Positions 18,445-29,518 are shown, counted from the stretch's first letter. The stretch: 64,000 nt of DNA from Pantoea sp. Mb-10 (GCF_021272205.1 NZ_JAJSDX010000001.1:1-64000); one strand, 5' to 3'. The notes: generated by a model not told the origin, from the sequence alone. A program made the numbers and translations.

Positions 18445-19145
18445 TACAGCGCCCCCAGCGTCAGGTGATCGCTCAGCTGCCCGTCGCGCATCTCCATTTG
18501 ACGACTCAGACGCTTCGCCAGGTGAAGATCGTGCGTCACCACCAGAAACGCCGTGCCCTGCTTGACGTTTAGCTCGCCCAACAGTTCAAAAATGGCGTCC
18601 GCGTTGCGCGCATCCAGATTGCCCGTAGGCTCGTCTGCCATCACTAAACGCGGGCGATTCACCAGCGCGCGCGCAATCGCCACGCGCTGGCGCTCACCGC
18701 CCGACAGCTCAGACGGGCGGTGCGCCGCACGCTTGTCGAGACCGACCGCCGCGAGCATTTCGCGCGCGCGCGATTCCACTTCGGCTTTGCCGATTTTGCC
18801 AATCAGCAGCGGCATCGCCACGTTTTCCAGCGCGCTGAAGTCAGGTAGCAGATGGTGGAACTGATAGATAAACCCGAGCTCGCGGTTGCGCAGCTCCGCT
18901 TTGGCCGAAGAAGACATGGCATTGAGCGATTTGCCGTCGAAAATCACGTCGCCGGAGGTGGGCGCATCGAGCCCGCCCAGCAGGTGCAGCAGCGTACTTT
19001 TGCCCGATCCGGAGCTACCAACAATGGCGGTCAGTTCGCCCGGTTGCAGGCTGAAAGCCACATTGCGCAGCACATCGGTCTGCACGCTGCCTTCCTGATA
19101 GCGTTTACACAGGTCGCGACACTGCAACAAAGGGGTATTACTCAT
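18444..19145 (-). CDS. lolD: Lipoprotein-releasing ATPase LolD
   Basis: ATPase subunit of LolCDE. Walker A is GSSGSGKST, the signature is [15 protein letters not shown], Walker B is LVMADEPT and the switch is VTHD. Length 233 as in E. coli. It overlaps lolC by 8 bp and lolE by 1 bp, indicating translational coupling. Confidence 0.98.
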   Translation of the reverse strand: MSNTPLLQCRDLCKRYQEGSVQTDVLRNVAFSLQPGELTAIVGSSGSGKSTLLHLLGGLDAPTSGDVIFDGKSLNAMSSSAKAELRNRELGFIYQFHHLLPDFSALENVAMPLLIGKIGKAEVESRAREMLAAVGLDKRAAHRPSELSGGERQRVAIARALVNRPRLVMADEPTGNLDARNADAIFELLGELNVKQGTAFLVVTHDLHLAKRLSRQMEMRDGQLSDHLTLGAL

Positions 19146-20337
19146 AACGTAAAGCCTCAGCGGGTTGAACGGCGGCAGCGCGCCATGACGGATAAAGGGT
19201 TGAGAGCAGCGCCACAGTCATGGAGACGAGCGCAATGGTGACCACCTGCCAGACATTAATATCCACCGGCAGCGCCGCGCCATCCAGGAACAGCCCCAGC
19301 ACCGGCAGCAGGTGGTTAAGCTGGCTGGCCAGCAGCACGCCCAGCAGCGTGCCCAACAGCGCACCGATGATACCCGCGCTGGCGCCTTGCACCATAAACA
19401 CCGCCACAATCTGGCGCCGGGTAAGGCCCTGCGTTTGTAAAATAGCCACTTCCGCCTGCTTCTCCATAATCAGCAGGCCCAGCGAGGTGATAATGTTGAA
19501 CGCCGCGACCGCGATGATCAAACTCAGCAGCAGGCCCATCATGTTTTTTTCCATGCGCACCGCCTGGAACAGATCGCCTTTGCGCTCGCGCCAATCTTTC
19601 CAAATCAGCCCCTGCGGTAGCGTCTGATGGCTGAGGGCATCGACGTCCAGCGGCTTGTTCAGCCACAGGCGCCAGCCGGTGATATTGCCCGACGGATAGC
19701 GCATGATGCGTGAGGCATCTTGCTGATTCACCAAAATCTGGTAGCCATCCACTTCACTGTTCGCGGCATAAGTGCCTGCCACCGTGAAAATGCGCTGGCT
19801 CGGTAAGCGTCCTACCGGCGTAAATTGGCTAACGGAAGGCACCATCAGGCGCAGCGTATCGCCACGTTTCACGCCGAGTTGCGTGGCAAGCTGTTCACCA
19901 AGAATCACGTTGTATTGACCCGGTTGCAGCACGCTTTGCGGCGTATTGACCAGATAAGGCGTCAGCGGATCTTGCTCATCTGGCTGTATGCCGAGCATCA
20001 CGCCCACCGACACATTGCGTGCACTTTGCAGCACCACATCCGCGGTGGTAAGCGGCGCAACGCGGCGGACACCCTGTAACGTAAGGTGATCAGCGGGAAT
20101 CTGCTGCGGGTTGATACTGCCTTTGTCACTGGTGATCAGCGCCTGCGGCATCAGGCCAAGAATGTTGCCTTCCAGCTCGCGCTCAAAGCCGTTCATCACC
20201 GACAGCACGGTGACTAACGCCAGTACGCCAAGCGTAATACCGATTGTGGAAAGCCAGGAGACGAAACGCCCAAAGCGGTCTGAAGCACGTCCACGCATGT
20301 AGCGTAAACCAATGAATAACGCGACTGGTTGATACAT
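19138..20337 (-). CDS. lolC: Lipoprotein-releasing ABC transporter permease LolC
   Basis: LolA-docking membrane subunit of LolCDE, 399 residues as in E. coli. TM1 is about residues 25-50, followed by a periplasmic domain and three TM segments from about 265. The motif [20 protein letters not shown] follows TM1. It is the first gene of lolCDE, transcribed away from mfd. Confidence 0.97.
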   Translation of the reverse strand: MYQPVALFIGLRYMRGRASDRFGRFVSWLSTIGITLGVLALVTVLSVMNGFERELEGNILGLMPQALITSDKGSINPQQIPADHLTLQGVRRVAPLTTADVVLQSARNVSVGVMLGIQPDEQDPLTPYLVNTPQSVLQPGQYNVILGEQLATQLGVKRGDTLRLMVPSVSQFTPVGRLPSQRIFTVAGTYAANSEVDGYQILVNQQDASRIMRYPSGNITGWRLWLNKPLDVDALSHQTLPQGLIWKDWRERKGDLFQAVRMEKNMMGLLLSLIIAVAAFNIITSLGLLIMEKQAEVAILQTQGLTRRQIVAVFMVQGASAGIIGALLGTLLGVLLASQLNHLLPVLGLFLDGAALPVDINVWQVVTIALVSMTVALLSTLYPSWRAAAVQPAEALRYE

Positions 20338-20759
20338 AAGATCCGTCTTGGCAGTTGCCTGAAAAAGAGTAGAGGGATGATAAAGGAGCCGGGTGCTTTA
20401 TGAAACCTTTAACCCACGGCGCGGGCGGCAAAGTTGCATCGAAATGCATATGACGGCGGCTTGCAAAGACCCGCGTTGCCCCGCACAGGGTGCAACACGC
20501 CCTTCGTATTGCGCGCCGCGTGACTGACAAAAGCACAGAAAAAGCGGCGTTACGGCACGGTTATTGCCTGTGAGGCCGATAATCGCGGCTATCATTAACC
20601 AAAAGCCAGAGAGAGGATGGCGCGCGCGTCCCTGTCACTGCTTTATACCGCCGCCAGTCCGTACTGCTCACCGAGAAATCGCACCGCGACAGATGATCCT
20701 CGGGTCGGATTATGGAATGATGGCGCCCTTGAATGAAAAGGAGAGAATGTCGAGTCCTT
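20338..20759. other. Divergent intergenic region lolC / mfd
   Basis: About 420 bp with no supported gene; it should hold the promoters of lolCDE and mfd. I see no strong known operator. E. coli has ldtC next to mfd on this side; no trace is seen. Confidence 0.6.
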
Positions 20760-23700
20760 ATGTCGGAACAGCCTCGTTATACCCTGCCCGCTAACGCTGG
20801 CGATCATCGTCAGCTTGGCCAACTGGCCGGTGCCGCGCAAGCGGTTGAGTGCGCCAGCATCACCGAGCGTCACTCTGGTCCGGTGCTGATGATTACGCCG
20901 GATATGCAATCTGCCCTGCGTCTACAGGAAGAGATCCGCCAGTTTACCGATCTGCCGGTGATGCATCTTGCCGATTGGGAAACGCTGCCGTATGACAGCT
21001 TTTCACCGCATCAGGACATTATTTCCGCCCGTCTCTCCACGCTTTATCAGCTGCCCACCCTTACGCGCGGCCTGTTAATTATGCCCGTGAATACGCTGAT
21101 GCAGCGCGTCTGCCCGCACAGCTTCCTGCATGGTCACGCGCTGGTGATGCAGCAAGGACAGAAGCTGTCGCGCGATGCCCTGCGCGATCAGCTCGAACAG
21201 GCAGGCTATCGCCACGTGGACCAGGTCATGGAGCACGGCGAGTACGCCACGCGTGGCGCCCTGCTGGACCTCTTTCCGATGGGCAGCGACCAGCCGTATC
21301 GCATCGACTTCTTTGATGATGAAATTGACAGCCTGCGTCTGTTTGACGTGGACAGCCAGCGCACGCTGGAAGCGGTAAGCGCTATCAATCTGCTGCCTGC
21401 CCACGAATTTCCAACCGACAAAGCCGCGATTGAGCTGTTCCGCAGCCGCTGGCGCGAGATGTTCGACGTGCGCCGCGAGCCGGAGCACATTTATCAGCAG
21501 GTGAGTAAAGGCACGCTGCCCGCCGGGATCGAATACTGGCAGCCGCTGTTTTTTGAGCAGCCGCTGCCCACGCTGTTTAGCTACCTGCCCGCCAACGCCC
21601 TGCTGGTGAACAGCGGCAACTTAACACAGAGCGCCGAGCGCTTCTGGCAGGATGCCTGTGCGCGCTACGACAATCGACGCGTTGATCCGATGCGACCGCT
21701 GCTGGAGCCCGCCGCGCTGTGGCTGCGCCCTGACGCACTGCTGGGTGAGCTAAAAGCCTGGCCGCGCGTCCAGCTGAGCGCGGAAACGCTGCCGGAAAAA
21801 GCGGCGAACACCAATCTGGGGTATGAACCGCTGCCTGACCTCGCCATTCAGGCGCAGGCGAAAGCGCCGCTTGATAATCTGCGCCAGTTTCTGGAGCAGT
21901 TCGACGGCAGCGTGGTGTTCTCGGTGGAGAGCGAGGGGCGCCGCGAGAGCCTGCAAGAGCTCCTGGCGCGGATTAAACTGCGGCCTCAGCCCATCACCGG
22001 CTTTAACGAGGCGCACGCGCATCCCTACAGCCTGATGGTGGGTGCCAGCGAGCGCGGTTTTATCGACCACGCGCGTCAGCTGGCCCTGATCTGCGAAGGC
22101 GATTTGTTGGGCGAGCGCGTCAACCGCCGCCGCCAGGACACGCGCCGCACCATTAATCCGGATGTGCTGATCCGTAACTTGGCCGAGCTGCATCCCGGTC
22201 AGCCGGTGGTGCATCTGGAACACGGCGTAGGCCGCTATATCGGCCTGACCACACTGGAGGCGGGCGGCATCGTTGCCGAGTATTTGATGCTCTCTTACGC
22301 GGGTGAGGCCAAACTTTATGTCCCGGTCTCCTCGCTGCACCTGATTAGTCGCTATGCAGGCGGTGCCGATGAAAACGCCCCGCTACACAAGCTGGGCAGC
22401 GATGCCTGGTCGCGCGCGCGGCAAAAAGCGGCGGAAAAAGTGCGCGATGTGGCCGCTGAACTGCTGGATATCTACGCCCAGCGCGCGGCGAAAAGCGGCT
22501 TTGCCTTCAAGCACGACCGCGAGCAGTATCAGCTGTTCTGTGAAGGTTTTCCCTTTGAAACCACGCCGGATCAGGCGCAGGCCATCAATGCGGTGCTCAG
22601 CGACATGTGTCAACCCTTAGCGATGGATCGCCTGGTGTGCGGCGACGTGGGCTTCGGGAAAACCGAAGTGGCGATGCGCGCCGCCTTCCTGGCGGTAGAG
22701 AACAACAAGCAGGTCGCCGTCCTGGTGCCGACCACGCTGCTGGCGCAGCAGCACTTCGACAACTTCCGCGATCGCTTTGCTAACTGGCCGGTGCGCATCG
22801 AAATGCTGTCGCGATTCCGCAGCGCGAAAGAGCAGACGGAAGTGCTGCAACTGGCCCAGGAAGGCAAGATTGATATTTTGATCGGCACGCACAAGCTGCT
22901 GGGCAACGAGATGAAATGGCACGATCTCGGCCTGCTGATCGTGGATGAAGAGCACCGCTTCGGCGTGCGCCACAAAGAGCGCATCAAAGCGATGCGCGCC
23001 GACGTGGATATCCTCACGCTGACCGCCACGCCGATTCCGCGCACGCTGAACATGGCCATGAGCGGCATGCGCGATCTGTCAATAATTGCCACGCCGCCGG
23101 CGCGGCGCCTCGCGGTGAAAACCTTTGTGCGTGAGTACGACAGTTTGGTGGTGCGAGAGGCGATTCTGCGTGAAGTGCTGCGCGGGGGCCAGGTGTATTA
23201 CCTTTACAACGACGTTGAGAATATCGAGAAAGCGGCGCAGCGGCTGGCTGACTTAGTGCCCGAAGCGCGCATCGGCATCGGCCACGGCCAGATGCGCGAG
23301 CGCGATCTTGAGCGCGTCATGAACGATTTCCACCATCAGCGCTTTAACGTGCTTGTCTGCACCACCATCATTGAAACCGGTATCGACGTACCGAGCGCCA
23401 ACACCATTATCATTGAGCGCGCCGATCACTTTGGCCTGGCGCAGCTGCACCAGCTGCGTGGGCGCGTTGGCCGTTCCCACCATCAGGCCTATGCGTGGCT
23501 ACTCACGCCGCATCCGAAAGCCATGACCAGCGATGCCCAAAAGCGTTTGGAGGCCATTGCCTCACTCGAAGATCTGGGCGCCGGTTTTGCGCTGGCGACG
23601 CACGATCTGGAGATCCGCGGCGCGGGCGAACTGTTGGGGGAAGATCAAAGCGGACAGATGGAAACCATTGGCTTCACGCTCTATATGGAGCTGCTGGAAA

Positions 23701-24203
23701 ACGCGGTGGACGCGCTAAAAGAAGGACGAGAGCCGTCTCTGGAAGATTTGACCAACAATCAAACGGACATTGAGCTGCGTATGCCTGCCCTGCTGCCGGA
23801 CGACTATATCCCCGATGTCAGCACCCGTTTATCGCTGTACAAACGCATCGCGTCGGCCAGCGATGAGCAGGAGCTGGCTGAACTGAAAGTGGAGATGATT
23901 GACCGCTTCGGTAAGCTGCCCGATGCCGCGCGCAATCTGCTTGATGTGGCCGCATTAAGGCTGGTGGCGCGTGAGCTGGGCGTACGCAAAATCGAAGCCA
24001 GTGAGAAAGGCGGCTTCTTCGACTTTGCCCCGCAAAACCGGGTCGATCCTGGCTGGCTGATCGGCCTGCTACAAAAAGCGCCGACGCAGTGGAAACTGGA
24101 CGGGCCTACGCGGCTGAAATTCACGCGTGATCTCGCTGAGCGCAAGCTGCGCATGGAGTGGGTACAAGAATTTGTGCGCGAGCTGGCCGCGCATCAGGTT
24201 TAA
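20760..24203 (+). CDS. mfd: Transcription-repair coupling factor Mfd
   Basis: Pushes stalled RNA polymerase off damaged DNA and recruits UvrA. In order: UvrB-like domain (ADWETLPYDSFSPHQDIISA), RNAP-interaction domain (GQPVVHLEHGVGRYIGL), helicase motifs DVGFGKTEVAMRAAF, VDEEHRFG and LTATPIPRTLNMA, the TRG motif region, then the C-terminal UvrA-masking domain. Starting at ATG 20760 (MSEQPRYTLPA) gives 1147 residues, matching E. coli (1148). The frame is open back to ATG 20733, but that extension does not match the family. A ribosome site AAGGAG (20738-20743) is rather far away (16 nt), so the start is not certain. Confidence 0.97.
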   Translation: MSEQPRYTLPANAGDHRQLGQLAGAAQAVECASITERHSGPVLMITPDMQSALRLQEEIRQFTDLPVMHLADWETLPYDSFSPHQDIISARLSTLYQLPTLTRGLLIMPVNTLMQRVCPHSFLHGHALVMQQGQKLSRDALRDQLEQAGYRHVDQVMEHGEYATRGALLDLFPMGSDQPYRIDFFDDEIDSLRLFDVDSQRTLEAVSAINLLPAHEFPTDKAAIELFRSRWREMFDVRREPEHIYQQVSKGTLPAGIEYWQPLFFEQPLPTLFSYLPANALLVNSGNLTQSAERFWQDACARYDNRRVDPMRPLLEPAALWLRPDALLGELKAWPRVQLSAETLPEKAANTNLGYEPLPDLAIQAQAKAPLDNLRQFLEQFDGSVVFSVESEGRRESLQELLARIKLRPQPITGFNEAHAHPYSLMVGASERGFIDHARQLALICEGDLLGERVNRRRQDTRRTINPDVLIRNLAELHPGQPVVHLEHGVGRYIGLTTLEAGGIVAEYLMLSYAGEAKLYVPVSSLHLISRYAGGADENAPLHKLGSDAWSRARQKAAEKVRDVAAELLDIYAQRAAKSGFAFKHDREQYQLFCEGFPFETTPDQAQAINAVLSDMCQPLAMDRLVCGDVGFGKTEVAMRAAFLAVENNKQVAVLVPTTLLAQQHFDNFRDRFANWPVRIEMLSRFRSAKEQTEVLQLAQEGKIDILIGTHKLLGNEMKWHDLGLLIVDEEHRFGVRHKERIKAMRADVDILTLTATPIPRTLNMAMSGMRDLSIIATPPARRLAVKTFVREYDSLVVREAILREVLRGGQVYYLYNDVENIEKAAQRLADLVPEARIGIGHGQMRERDLERVMNDFHHQRFNVLVCTTIIETGIDVPSANTIIIERADHFGLAQLHQLRGRVGRSHHQAYAWLLTPHPKAMTSDAQKRLEAIASLEDLGAGFALATHDLEIRGAGELLGEDQSGQMETIGFTLYMELLENAVDALKEGREPSLEDLTNNQTDIELRMPALLPDDYIPDVSTRLSLYKRIASASDEQELAELKVEMIDRFGKLPDAARNLLDVAALRLVARELGVRKIEASEKGGFFDFAPQNRVDPGWLIGLLQKAPTQWKLDGPTRLKFTRDLAERKLRMEWVQEFVRELAAHQV

Positions 24204-24228
24204 GCCGCCGCTGCCTGATGCCCCTAAT

Positions 24229-24255
24229 AAAAAAGCGCCTTTCGGCGCTTTTTTT
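24229..24255. terminator. Bidirectional terminator mfd / ycfJ
   Basis: AGCGCC-TTTC-GGCGCT stem-loop flanked by A and T runs, placed between the converging genes. Confidence 0.92.
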
Positions 24256-24296
24256 ATTACATCATGTTATTGCAGCTGTGCGTGTGCTTTGCCCAA

Positions 24297-24839
24297 TTAG
24301 GCCTGATTCGAATTCAAGATCAGCTGACCATTACGGTCCAGCGGAATGCGGGTGCCAGGGTCGTTTTCCATACGAATTTTGCCCTGCTGGTCACCAATTT
24401 TATAGGTCACGTCATAACCCAGCATTTTATCCTGCTTGTCATATACCGTTCTGCAGCGCTGTTCGCTGGTGGTGTAAGTGTCGCGATCCTGCAGCGCACC
24501 CTGCACCTGGTTACCACCGTAGCCACCTGCCAGCGCGCCCGCTACCGTCGCGACGTCGCGTCCACGTCCACCACCAAACTGATGGCCCAGCACGCCACCG
24601 GCCACAGCGCCCAGCACTGAACCGGCGATGCGGTTTTCATCCTGCACCGGACGACGATGCGTGATGGTCACGTTGCGACACTCCTGTCGCGGCTGCTTGA
24701 TACTCTCTTTTATCGGCGTGGCCGAAAGCACCTGTGCATATTGCGGACCACGATCAAAGACATCCATGCTGGCTACCGCGGCAACACCCAAGGCTGCTGC
24801 TACACCGATCCCGATACCCGCTAACATTGATTTATTCAC
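24297..24839 (-). CDS. ycfJ: YcfJ, glycine-zipper family protein
   Basis: A 180-residue protein with an N-terminal hydrophobic segment (MLAGIGIGVAAALGVAAVAS) and a glycine-zipper 2TM region (AGSVLGAVAGGVLGHQFGGG, ALAGGYGGNQ). E. coli YcfJ affects biofilm; its biochemistry is unknown. GTG 24839 gives the E. coli-like start (M)NKSMLAGIG, with AGGAGG 8 nt upstream. The frame is open to 24872, but that extension lacks support. It converges on mfd. Confidence 0.92.
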   Translation of the reverse strand: MNKSMLAGIGIGVAAALGVAAVASMDVFDRGPQYAQVLSATPIKESIKQPRQECRNVTITHRRPVQDENRIAGSVLGAVAGGVLGHQFGGGRGRDVATVAGALAGGYGGNQVQGALQDRDTYTTSEQRCRTVYDKQDKMLGYDVTYKIGDQQGKIRMENDPGTRIPLDRNGQLILNSNQA

Positions 24840-25131
24840 AGGAATGTCCTCCTGAAGATGGTTATCGCGCATTCCTGCCGCTACACAAATCTGTGTAACC
24901 GAGGCATAACCGGCGTGCGCGCCGCGCCGTTTTCGTTGAGATAAGTTTTACAGATGGTCCGTAATTGCAACATCAGATTAATGGAAGAAACGCAGCGGAA
25001 AGGGAGTAGTACCGTTTTTTCGGAGAGTTCTGAACGGCGAGGACATCCTGCTGTAATGCGTCAATGCACGTGCCATTTCAGCGCGATACAGCAGGAAATC
25101 GTGATGGGCGGCAGCAGGCCGCCCGCGAGGC

Positions 25132-26436
25132 TTAGTGCAACTTCAGGCGTGGACGCAGTACGCGGTTCAAGCTGCCTACCAGCATCATCAAGCCGGTCTT
25201 GAAATATCCGTGGAGCGCAATCTGGTGCATGCGATACAGCGAGATGTAGACAAAACGCGCGATGCGCCCTTCCACCATCATTGAACCGCGCATCAGGTTC
25301 CCCATCAGGCTGCCGACGGTGCTGAAGCGTGACAGGGAGACCAGCGACCCGTGATCTTTATAGACATACGCCTTCAGCGGCTTGCCTTTACGCTGCGCCA
25401 GGAGGTTTTCAAGCACGCGTGAAGCCATCTGGTGCGCAGATTGCGCGCGTGGTGGCACAAACCCGCCGCCCGGTAGCGCACAAGATGCGCAGTCCCCGAT
25501 AGCGTAGATGTCATCATCGCGCGTGGTTTGCAGTGTCTCTTTGACCACCAGCTGATTGATGCGATTGCTCTCCAGCCCGCCGATCGCCTTCAAGAAGTCC
25601 GGCGCTTTGATGCCCGCCGCCCACACCATCAGGTCGGCCTCAATGAACTCGCCCCCTTTGGTGTGCAGCCCGTTTTCTGACGCGCTGGTCACCATGGTTT
25701 GCGTCAGCACGCGTACGCCAAGTTTGGTGAGCTCCTGATGGGCCGCAGCTGAAATACGCGGCGGCAGCGCGGGCAGAATACGCTCGCCCGCTTCCACCAG
25801 CGTGACGTTCAGCGCCGCGCTGTCCAGACCTTTGTAGCCATAGCTGTGCAGCTGCTTCACGGCGTTGTACAGCTCCGCAGAGAGTTCCACGCCGGTCGCC
25901 CCGCCGCCGACGATCGCAATATTCACTTTCTCCAGGCGCCCTTCGCTGGCGGAGAAGCGCAGGAACAGATTGAGCATTTCATTGTGGAAACGGCGCGCCT
26001 GATGCGGATTATCAAGGAAGATGCAGTGATCTTTGACGCCTGGCGTACCGAAATCGTTGGAGGTGCTGCCCAGCGCGATCACTAGCCGGTCATAGGCCAG
26101 GGCGCGCTGCGGCACCAGGATTTCGCCGTTGGCGTCGCGTATTTCCGCCAGCTCAATGGTTTTGCTGTCGCGGTCGATCTGGGTCAGCGATCCAAGCTGG
26201 AACTGGAAACCGTGGTTGCGCGCATGCGCCAGATAGCTAAGCGCATCAATGCCTTCGTCCATCGAGCCGGTGGCCACTTCATGCAGCAGCGGTTTCCACA
26301 GGTGACTGTGGTTGCGGTCCACCAGGATAACCTCAGCCTTCTTTTTACGGCCAAGTTTATGGCCAAGCTGGGTTGCCAGCTCCAGCCCACCTGCACCACC
26401 GCCGACAATGACGATTTTTTCCATAGATGTAGTCAA
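25132..26436 (-). CDS. ndh: NADH dehydrogenase type II (Ndh)
   Basis: Peripheral-membrane FAD enzyme that passes electrons from NADH to quinone without pumping protons. The FAD-binding fold [18 protein letters not shown] is near the start; the NADH-binding [20 protein letters not shown] is mid-protein; YAIGDCASC is near the end. TTG 26436 gives 434 residues, exactly the E. coli length, with GAGGGGG 6 nt upstream. ATG 26424 would have 18-nt spacing and cut the N-terminus. A perfect FNR box lies upstream. Confidence 0.96.
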   Translation of the reverse strand: MTTSMEKIVIVGGGAGGLELATQLGHKLGRKKKAEVILVDRNHSHLWKPLLHEVATGSMDEGIDALSYLAHARNHGFQFQLGSLTQIDRDSKTIELAEIRDANGEILVPQRALAYDRLVIALGSTSNDFGTPGVKDHCIFLDNPHQARRFHNEMLNLFLRFSASEGRLEKVNIAIVGGGATGVELSAELYNAVKQLHSYGYKGLDSAALNVTLVEAGERILPALPPRISAAAHQELTKLGVRVLTQTMVTSASENGLHTKGGEFIEADLMVWAAGIKAPDFLKAIGGLESNRINQLVVKETLQTTRDDDIYAIGDCASCALPGGGFVPPRAQSAHQMASRVLENLLAQRKGKPLKAYVYKDHGSLVSLSRFSTVGSLMGNLMRGSMMVEGRIARFVYISLYRMHQIALHGYFKTGLMMLVGSLNRVLRPRLKLH

Positions 26437-26569
26437 CAAGGACCCCCTCAAAGTTGTAAACCAATAGTTAACTAAAGGTTAATAAAAACCTTAGTAAACA
26501 TAGGGTTGGCGACATTACTCGCAAGCTGAGGCCAGAATATCACGGCGATAGGGGCTGTACAGGGGAAAT

Positions 26570-26583
26570 TTGATGCAGATCAA
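26570..26583 (-). promoter_or_regulatory. FNR box upstream of ndh
   Basis: TTGATGCAGATCAA is a perfect TTGAT-N4-ATCAA FNR site, 134 bp from the ndh start. E. coli ndh is repressed by FNR when oxygen is absent. Confidence 0.85.
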
Positions 26584-26684
26584 TCTTTCAGCAGCATTAT
26601 CAGAATGTTACACATTTTGTGAACACCATCACACAGTAAACGGATGCCCGGCTCGGCGCGCGGCCTGCCGGGTTCATCTGCACC

Positions 26685-27728
26685 TCAGCCCTGCGCTGCC
26701 TTGTGCGCCAGCCAGCGCGCCTGCAGCGCGCCGAGTGATTGATAGTTTGCTTTCCAACGCGTTGAACGCTGCAATGTCTCGCGCGTGACTCGTCCGCGAT
26801 GATAGAGCTGCGTGACGCGTTTGGCCTCAACGGGCGCAAGGTTATCCAGCACGCTGATCGCCCCTTCCCGCTGATTGCACACCAGCACCATATCGCAGCC
26901 CGCCGTCAGGGATTGCTGCGCGCGCTCCGCATAGCTGCCCATGATCGCCGCACCTTCCATTGAGAGATCGTCCGAGAAAATCACCCCATTGAAACCCAGC
27001 TCCTGCCGCAGCACAGTCTGCAGCCAGTAAGGCGAGCCGCTGGCAGGCAATGCGTCAACCTCAGTATAGATAATATGTGCAGGCATTACGGCGTCGAGCA
27101 GCTGTTCGTCGATCAGCTGTTTAAATATCGTCATATCGCGCTGGCGCAGCGCCTTCGCATCCCGCGCATCGCGCGGCGTCTCTTTGTGCGAGTCGGCACT
27201 CACCGCGCCGTGACCCGGGAAGTGTTTACCGGTGGTTTTCATGCCCGCTTCGTGCATACCGTGAATAAATTCCCGCGCGACCTGCAGCGCAATCGCCGGA
27301 TCCTCGTGGAATGAACGATCGCCGATCGCCGCACTGATGTGGCCAATGTCGAGCACCGGCGCAAAGCTGATGTCGATATCCAGGGCGATCATCTCGGCCG
27401 CCATCTGCCAGCCGGCCTCACGCGCCAACGTTCCCGCTGTGGGGAGATCGTTCAGCGCCGCGAAAGACTGCATTGCCGGCAGCGCCGTAAATCCTTCGCG
27501 GAAACGCTGCACGCGCCCGCCTTCCTGATCCACCGCCACCACCAGTCGATGACGCGAAGCCGCGCGGATCTGCCGCACCAGCTCCGCCAGCTGATCGGCA
27601 TCATGGAAATTGCGGGCAAACAAAATCAGCCCGCCGGTCAACGGGTGTTGCAGAATCTCGCGCTCTTCAGCGTCCAGCGTGTAGCCAGCGACGTCGAGCA
27701 TTAGCGGTCCGGGTGAGGTCATGGTCAT
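26685..27728 (-). CDS. nagZ: Beta-N-acetylhexosaminidase NagZ
   Basis: Cytoplasmic family 3 glycosidase that trims GlcNAc from anhydromuropeptides in cell-wall recycling, and so influences AmpC induction. [21 protein letters not shown] with the catalytic His, and [19 protein letters not shown] with the nucleophile Asp are all present. Length 347 (E. coli 341), with a few extra residues (MTMTSPG) at the start. thiK ends 15 bp upstream. The E. coli neighbour ycfP is missing. Confidence 0.96.
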   Translation of the reverse strand: MTMTSPGPLMLDVAGYTLDAEEREILQHPLTGGLILFARNFHDADQLAELVRQIRAASRHRLVVAVDQEGGRVQRFREGFTALPAMQSFAALNDLPTAGTLAREAGWQMAAEMIALDIDISFAPVLDIGHISAAIGDRSFHEDPAIALQVAREFIHGMHEAGMKTTGKHFPGHGAVSADSHKETPRDARDAKALRQRDMTIFKQLIDEQLLDAVMPAHIIYTEVDALPASGSPYWLQTVLRQELGFNGVIFSDDLSMEGAAIMGSYAERAQQSLTAGCDMVLVCNQREGAISVLDNLAPVEAKRVTQLYHRGRVTRETLQRSTRWKANYQSLGALQARWLAHKAAQG

Positions 27729-27743
27729 GGTTCGGGTCCTGAA

Positions 27744-28559
27744 TTAAAGATCGTGCCAGCTGGCCTGCGCCAACTGCTGTAAAAAAGCGTCTTGGGTTTG
27801 CTCGGCGCGCAGCTGATACCAGCTGGCCATGAGCAGATGCAGCCAAGGCTGCCAGCGACGCACCTGCTGCAAGAGTTGCGTCGGGCTGAGATTAGCACGC
27901 TGAGCGTATCCAATGATCCAGTGCGTCTCTTCGCCGTTCACCGCCGCGCACAGCGCCGCCACTTCCAGCGCTATATCGCCGTCAGCGGCGTACTCCCAGT
28001 CAATCAGCCGCAGGCCGTCGGCGGTGGCGACCACATTCCCCGGGTGGATATCCATGTGGAGCGGGGCCAGCCGTAGCGGTGACGGTTCGCCCTGCGCCAA
28101 CAGGCGGCTTAACTGCCGCTGCCAGCGCCAGTGGCGCCGTTTACATAGCTGCCAATACCGCAGCAGCAGCGGGCCGAGTTGCAGACGATAGCCGGTTAAC
28201 GGTTGTTGATGCAGCCTACGCACCAGCGTCAGCACGGCCTCCTGCTGCTCGGTAAATTGCTCGGGCGTCAGCGCCTCTCCGGACAGCCAGGTTTGTAGCA
28301 GCCACGGCGCGCGCCACGCCAGCGGTGCCGGGCCAAGCGCCGCGCCGCGCATTTTGCGCAACACGCGAAACTCCCGTTGCCGATCCACAAAAGGGATGGG
28401 CTGTGCGGGCGCACGGCGCGCCAGCAGCGTGCGGTTCGCCTGTTCTACGCGAACGCTGCCGCCGCTCAGTCCCGGCAGCGCGAAAAAATGACCGGCGGCT
28501 TGCGCCGTCGGCCAGGTGTGCTGCAGTGTCTCAAGCAGATACGGATCAGGGTTGTGCAA
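27744..28559 (-). CDS. thiK: Thiamine kinase ThiK
   Basis: Phosphorylates salvaged thiamine; aminoglycoside-phosphotransferase fold. The catalytic loop HMDIHPGNVV and the metal-binding LIDWEYA are intact, with RREFRVLRKM-like and QTWLSGEALT segments before. The start is uncertain: TTG 28559 gives 271 residues and a 14-bp overlap with lpoB, while ATG 28586 gives 280 with a 41-bp overlap (E. coli 274). It lies in a tight run lpoB-thiK-nagZ. Confidence 0.9.
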   Translation of the reverse strand: MHNPDPYLLETLQHTWPTAQAAGHFFALPGLSGGSVRVEQANRTLLARRAPAQPIPFVDRQREFRVLRKMRGAALGPAPLAWRAPWLLQTWLSGEALTPEQFTEQQEAVLTLVRRLHQQPLTGYRLQLGPLLLRYWQLCKRRHWRWQRQLSRLLAQGEPSPLRLAPLHMDIHPGNVVATADGLRLIDWEYAADGDIALEVAALCAAVNGEETHWIIGYAQRANLSPTQLLQQVRRWQPWLHLLMASWYQLRAEQTQDAFLQQLAQASWHDL

Positions 28560-29142
28560 TACCGTTTCCTGACCAGACGATTTCACCGGTTTGCACCAGC
28601 ATCAACTGCATTTGCAGCGTTGGGGATTTCACGTCGCCTTGCGCATTACTGTAGAGCACGTACTGCGCGTTGACGTTACGCGCCAGGCCGATCGCCTTGC
28701 TGCGTGAATTTAAACTGTCATCCGCTGAGAGCCCCAGCGCCTGCTTAGCCTGTGCCAGCTGTTCAGGCGTGACCAAGGTGAACTTGCCGTTATTGGCCAA
28801 CGCGTTTTGAATCGCGTCTGTGGCTTTATCACTTTGTAAGGCACCGTTGGTGCTGTTTTTGATGCGATCCACCAGCAGGACGCTGCCGGGGTTTACGCCT
28901 GCCGACTGCACCATATTTGCCACCAGCGGCTGCACGCTGGCGCTCCAGTTAATGGTCTTCAGCTTGGGAGGCTGTGGCACGGGCTGCGGCTGCGGCACCG
29001 GTTCGGGTTGCTGTTCAGGTGTCGGTTGCGGTGTTGTTGGCGTCGTGGATTCGACCGGTGCCGGGGTCTGTTTTTGCACCACACAACCGGTAAGCATCAG
29101 CGCAAACATGAGCGCGCTGGAACGTTTAAGACTGCGAATCAC
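28546..29142 (-). CDS. lpoB: Penicillin-binding protein activator LpoB
   Basis: Outer-membrane lipoprotein that reaches through peptidoglycan to activate PBP1b. Signal peptide with lipobox LTGC, Cys20 lipidated. Residues about 27-60 form a Pro/Gln/Glu-rich flexible linker (PTPEQQPEPVPQPQPVPQPP). The globular C-terminal domain starts near KTINWSASVQPLVANMVQSA. Length is 198. It lies 10 bp after ycfL. Confidence 0.95.
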   Translation of the reverse strand: MIRSLKRSSALMFALMLTGCVVQKQTPAPVESTTPTTPQPTPEQQPEPVPQPQPVPQPPKLKTINWSASVQPLVANMVQSAGVNPGSVLLVDRIKNSTNGALQSDKATDAIQNALANNGKFTLVTPEQLAQAKQALGLSADDSLNSRSKAIGLARNVNAQYVLYSNAQGDVKSPTLQMQLMLVQTGEIVWSGNGIAQP

Positions 29143-29152
29143 AGATTACTCC

Positions 29153-29518
29153 TCAGAGATAAAGATAAAGACGCACGCGGCTAGCCGTCAGGTTGCCGAT
29201 TTGCGAAGAGACTTCGACACTGCCGTGCGCCGGAACGATTTGCGTCTGCGCAGGCTCTTCCGGGGTAATTTCCAGGCCCTTATCGTCGTACCAATAGAAA
29301 CGATAATGGACCTTCACCGGCGTTTCACGCTGATTATAGAGCATGCTTGACGCACGCTGCTGCCCATCGCTACCCGTGAGCGTCGGTTCATCAGTGATAA
29401 TGCCCGCTGATAGCACCGACGACTCCATCACCAAAGACTGTGAGGTATTGATCATCGGTTTGTCGCTGCTACAGCCCGCGAGGGTCAGTAAAACTAAGCC
29501 ACTCAGCCATTGACGCAT
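29153..29518 (-). CDS. ycfL: YcfL family lipoprotein
   Basis: A 121-residue predicted lipoprotein: signal peptide ending LTLAGC (Cys16), then a beta-rich domain (NQRETPVKVHYRFYWYDDKG). Function unknown; in E. coli it is also next to lpoB and hinT. It starts 18 bp after hinT. Confidence 0.92.
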   Translation of the reverse strand: MRQWLSGLVLLTLAGCSSDKPMINTSQSLVMESSVLSAGIITDEPTLTGSDGQQRASSMLYNQRETPVKVHYRFYWYDDKGLEITPEEPAQTQIVPAHGSVEVSSQIGNLTASRVRLYLYL

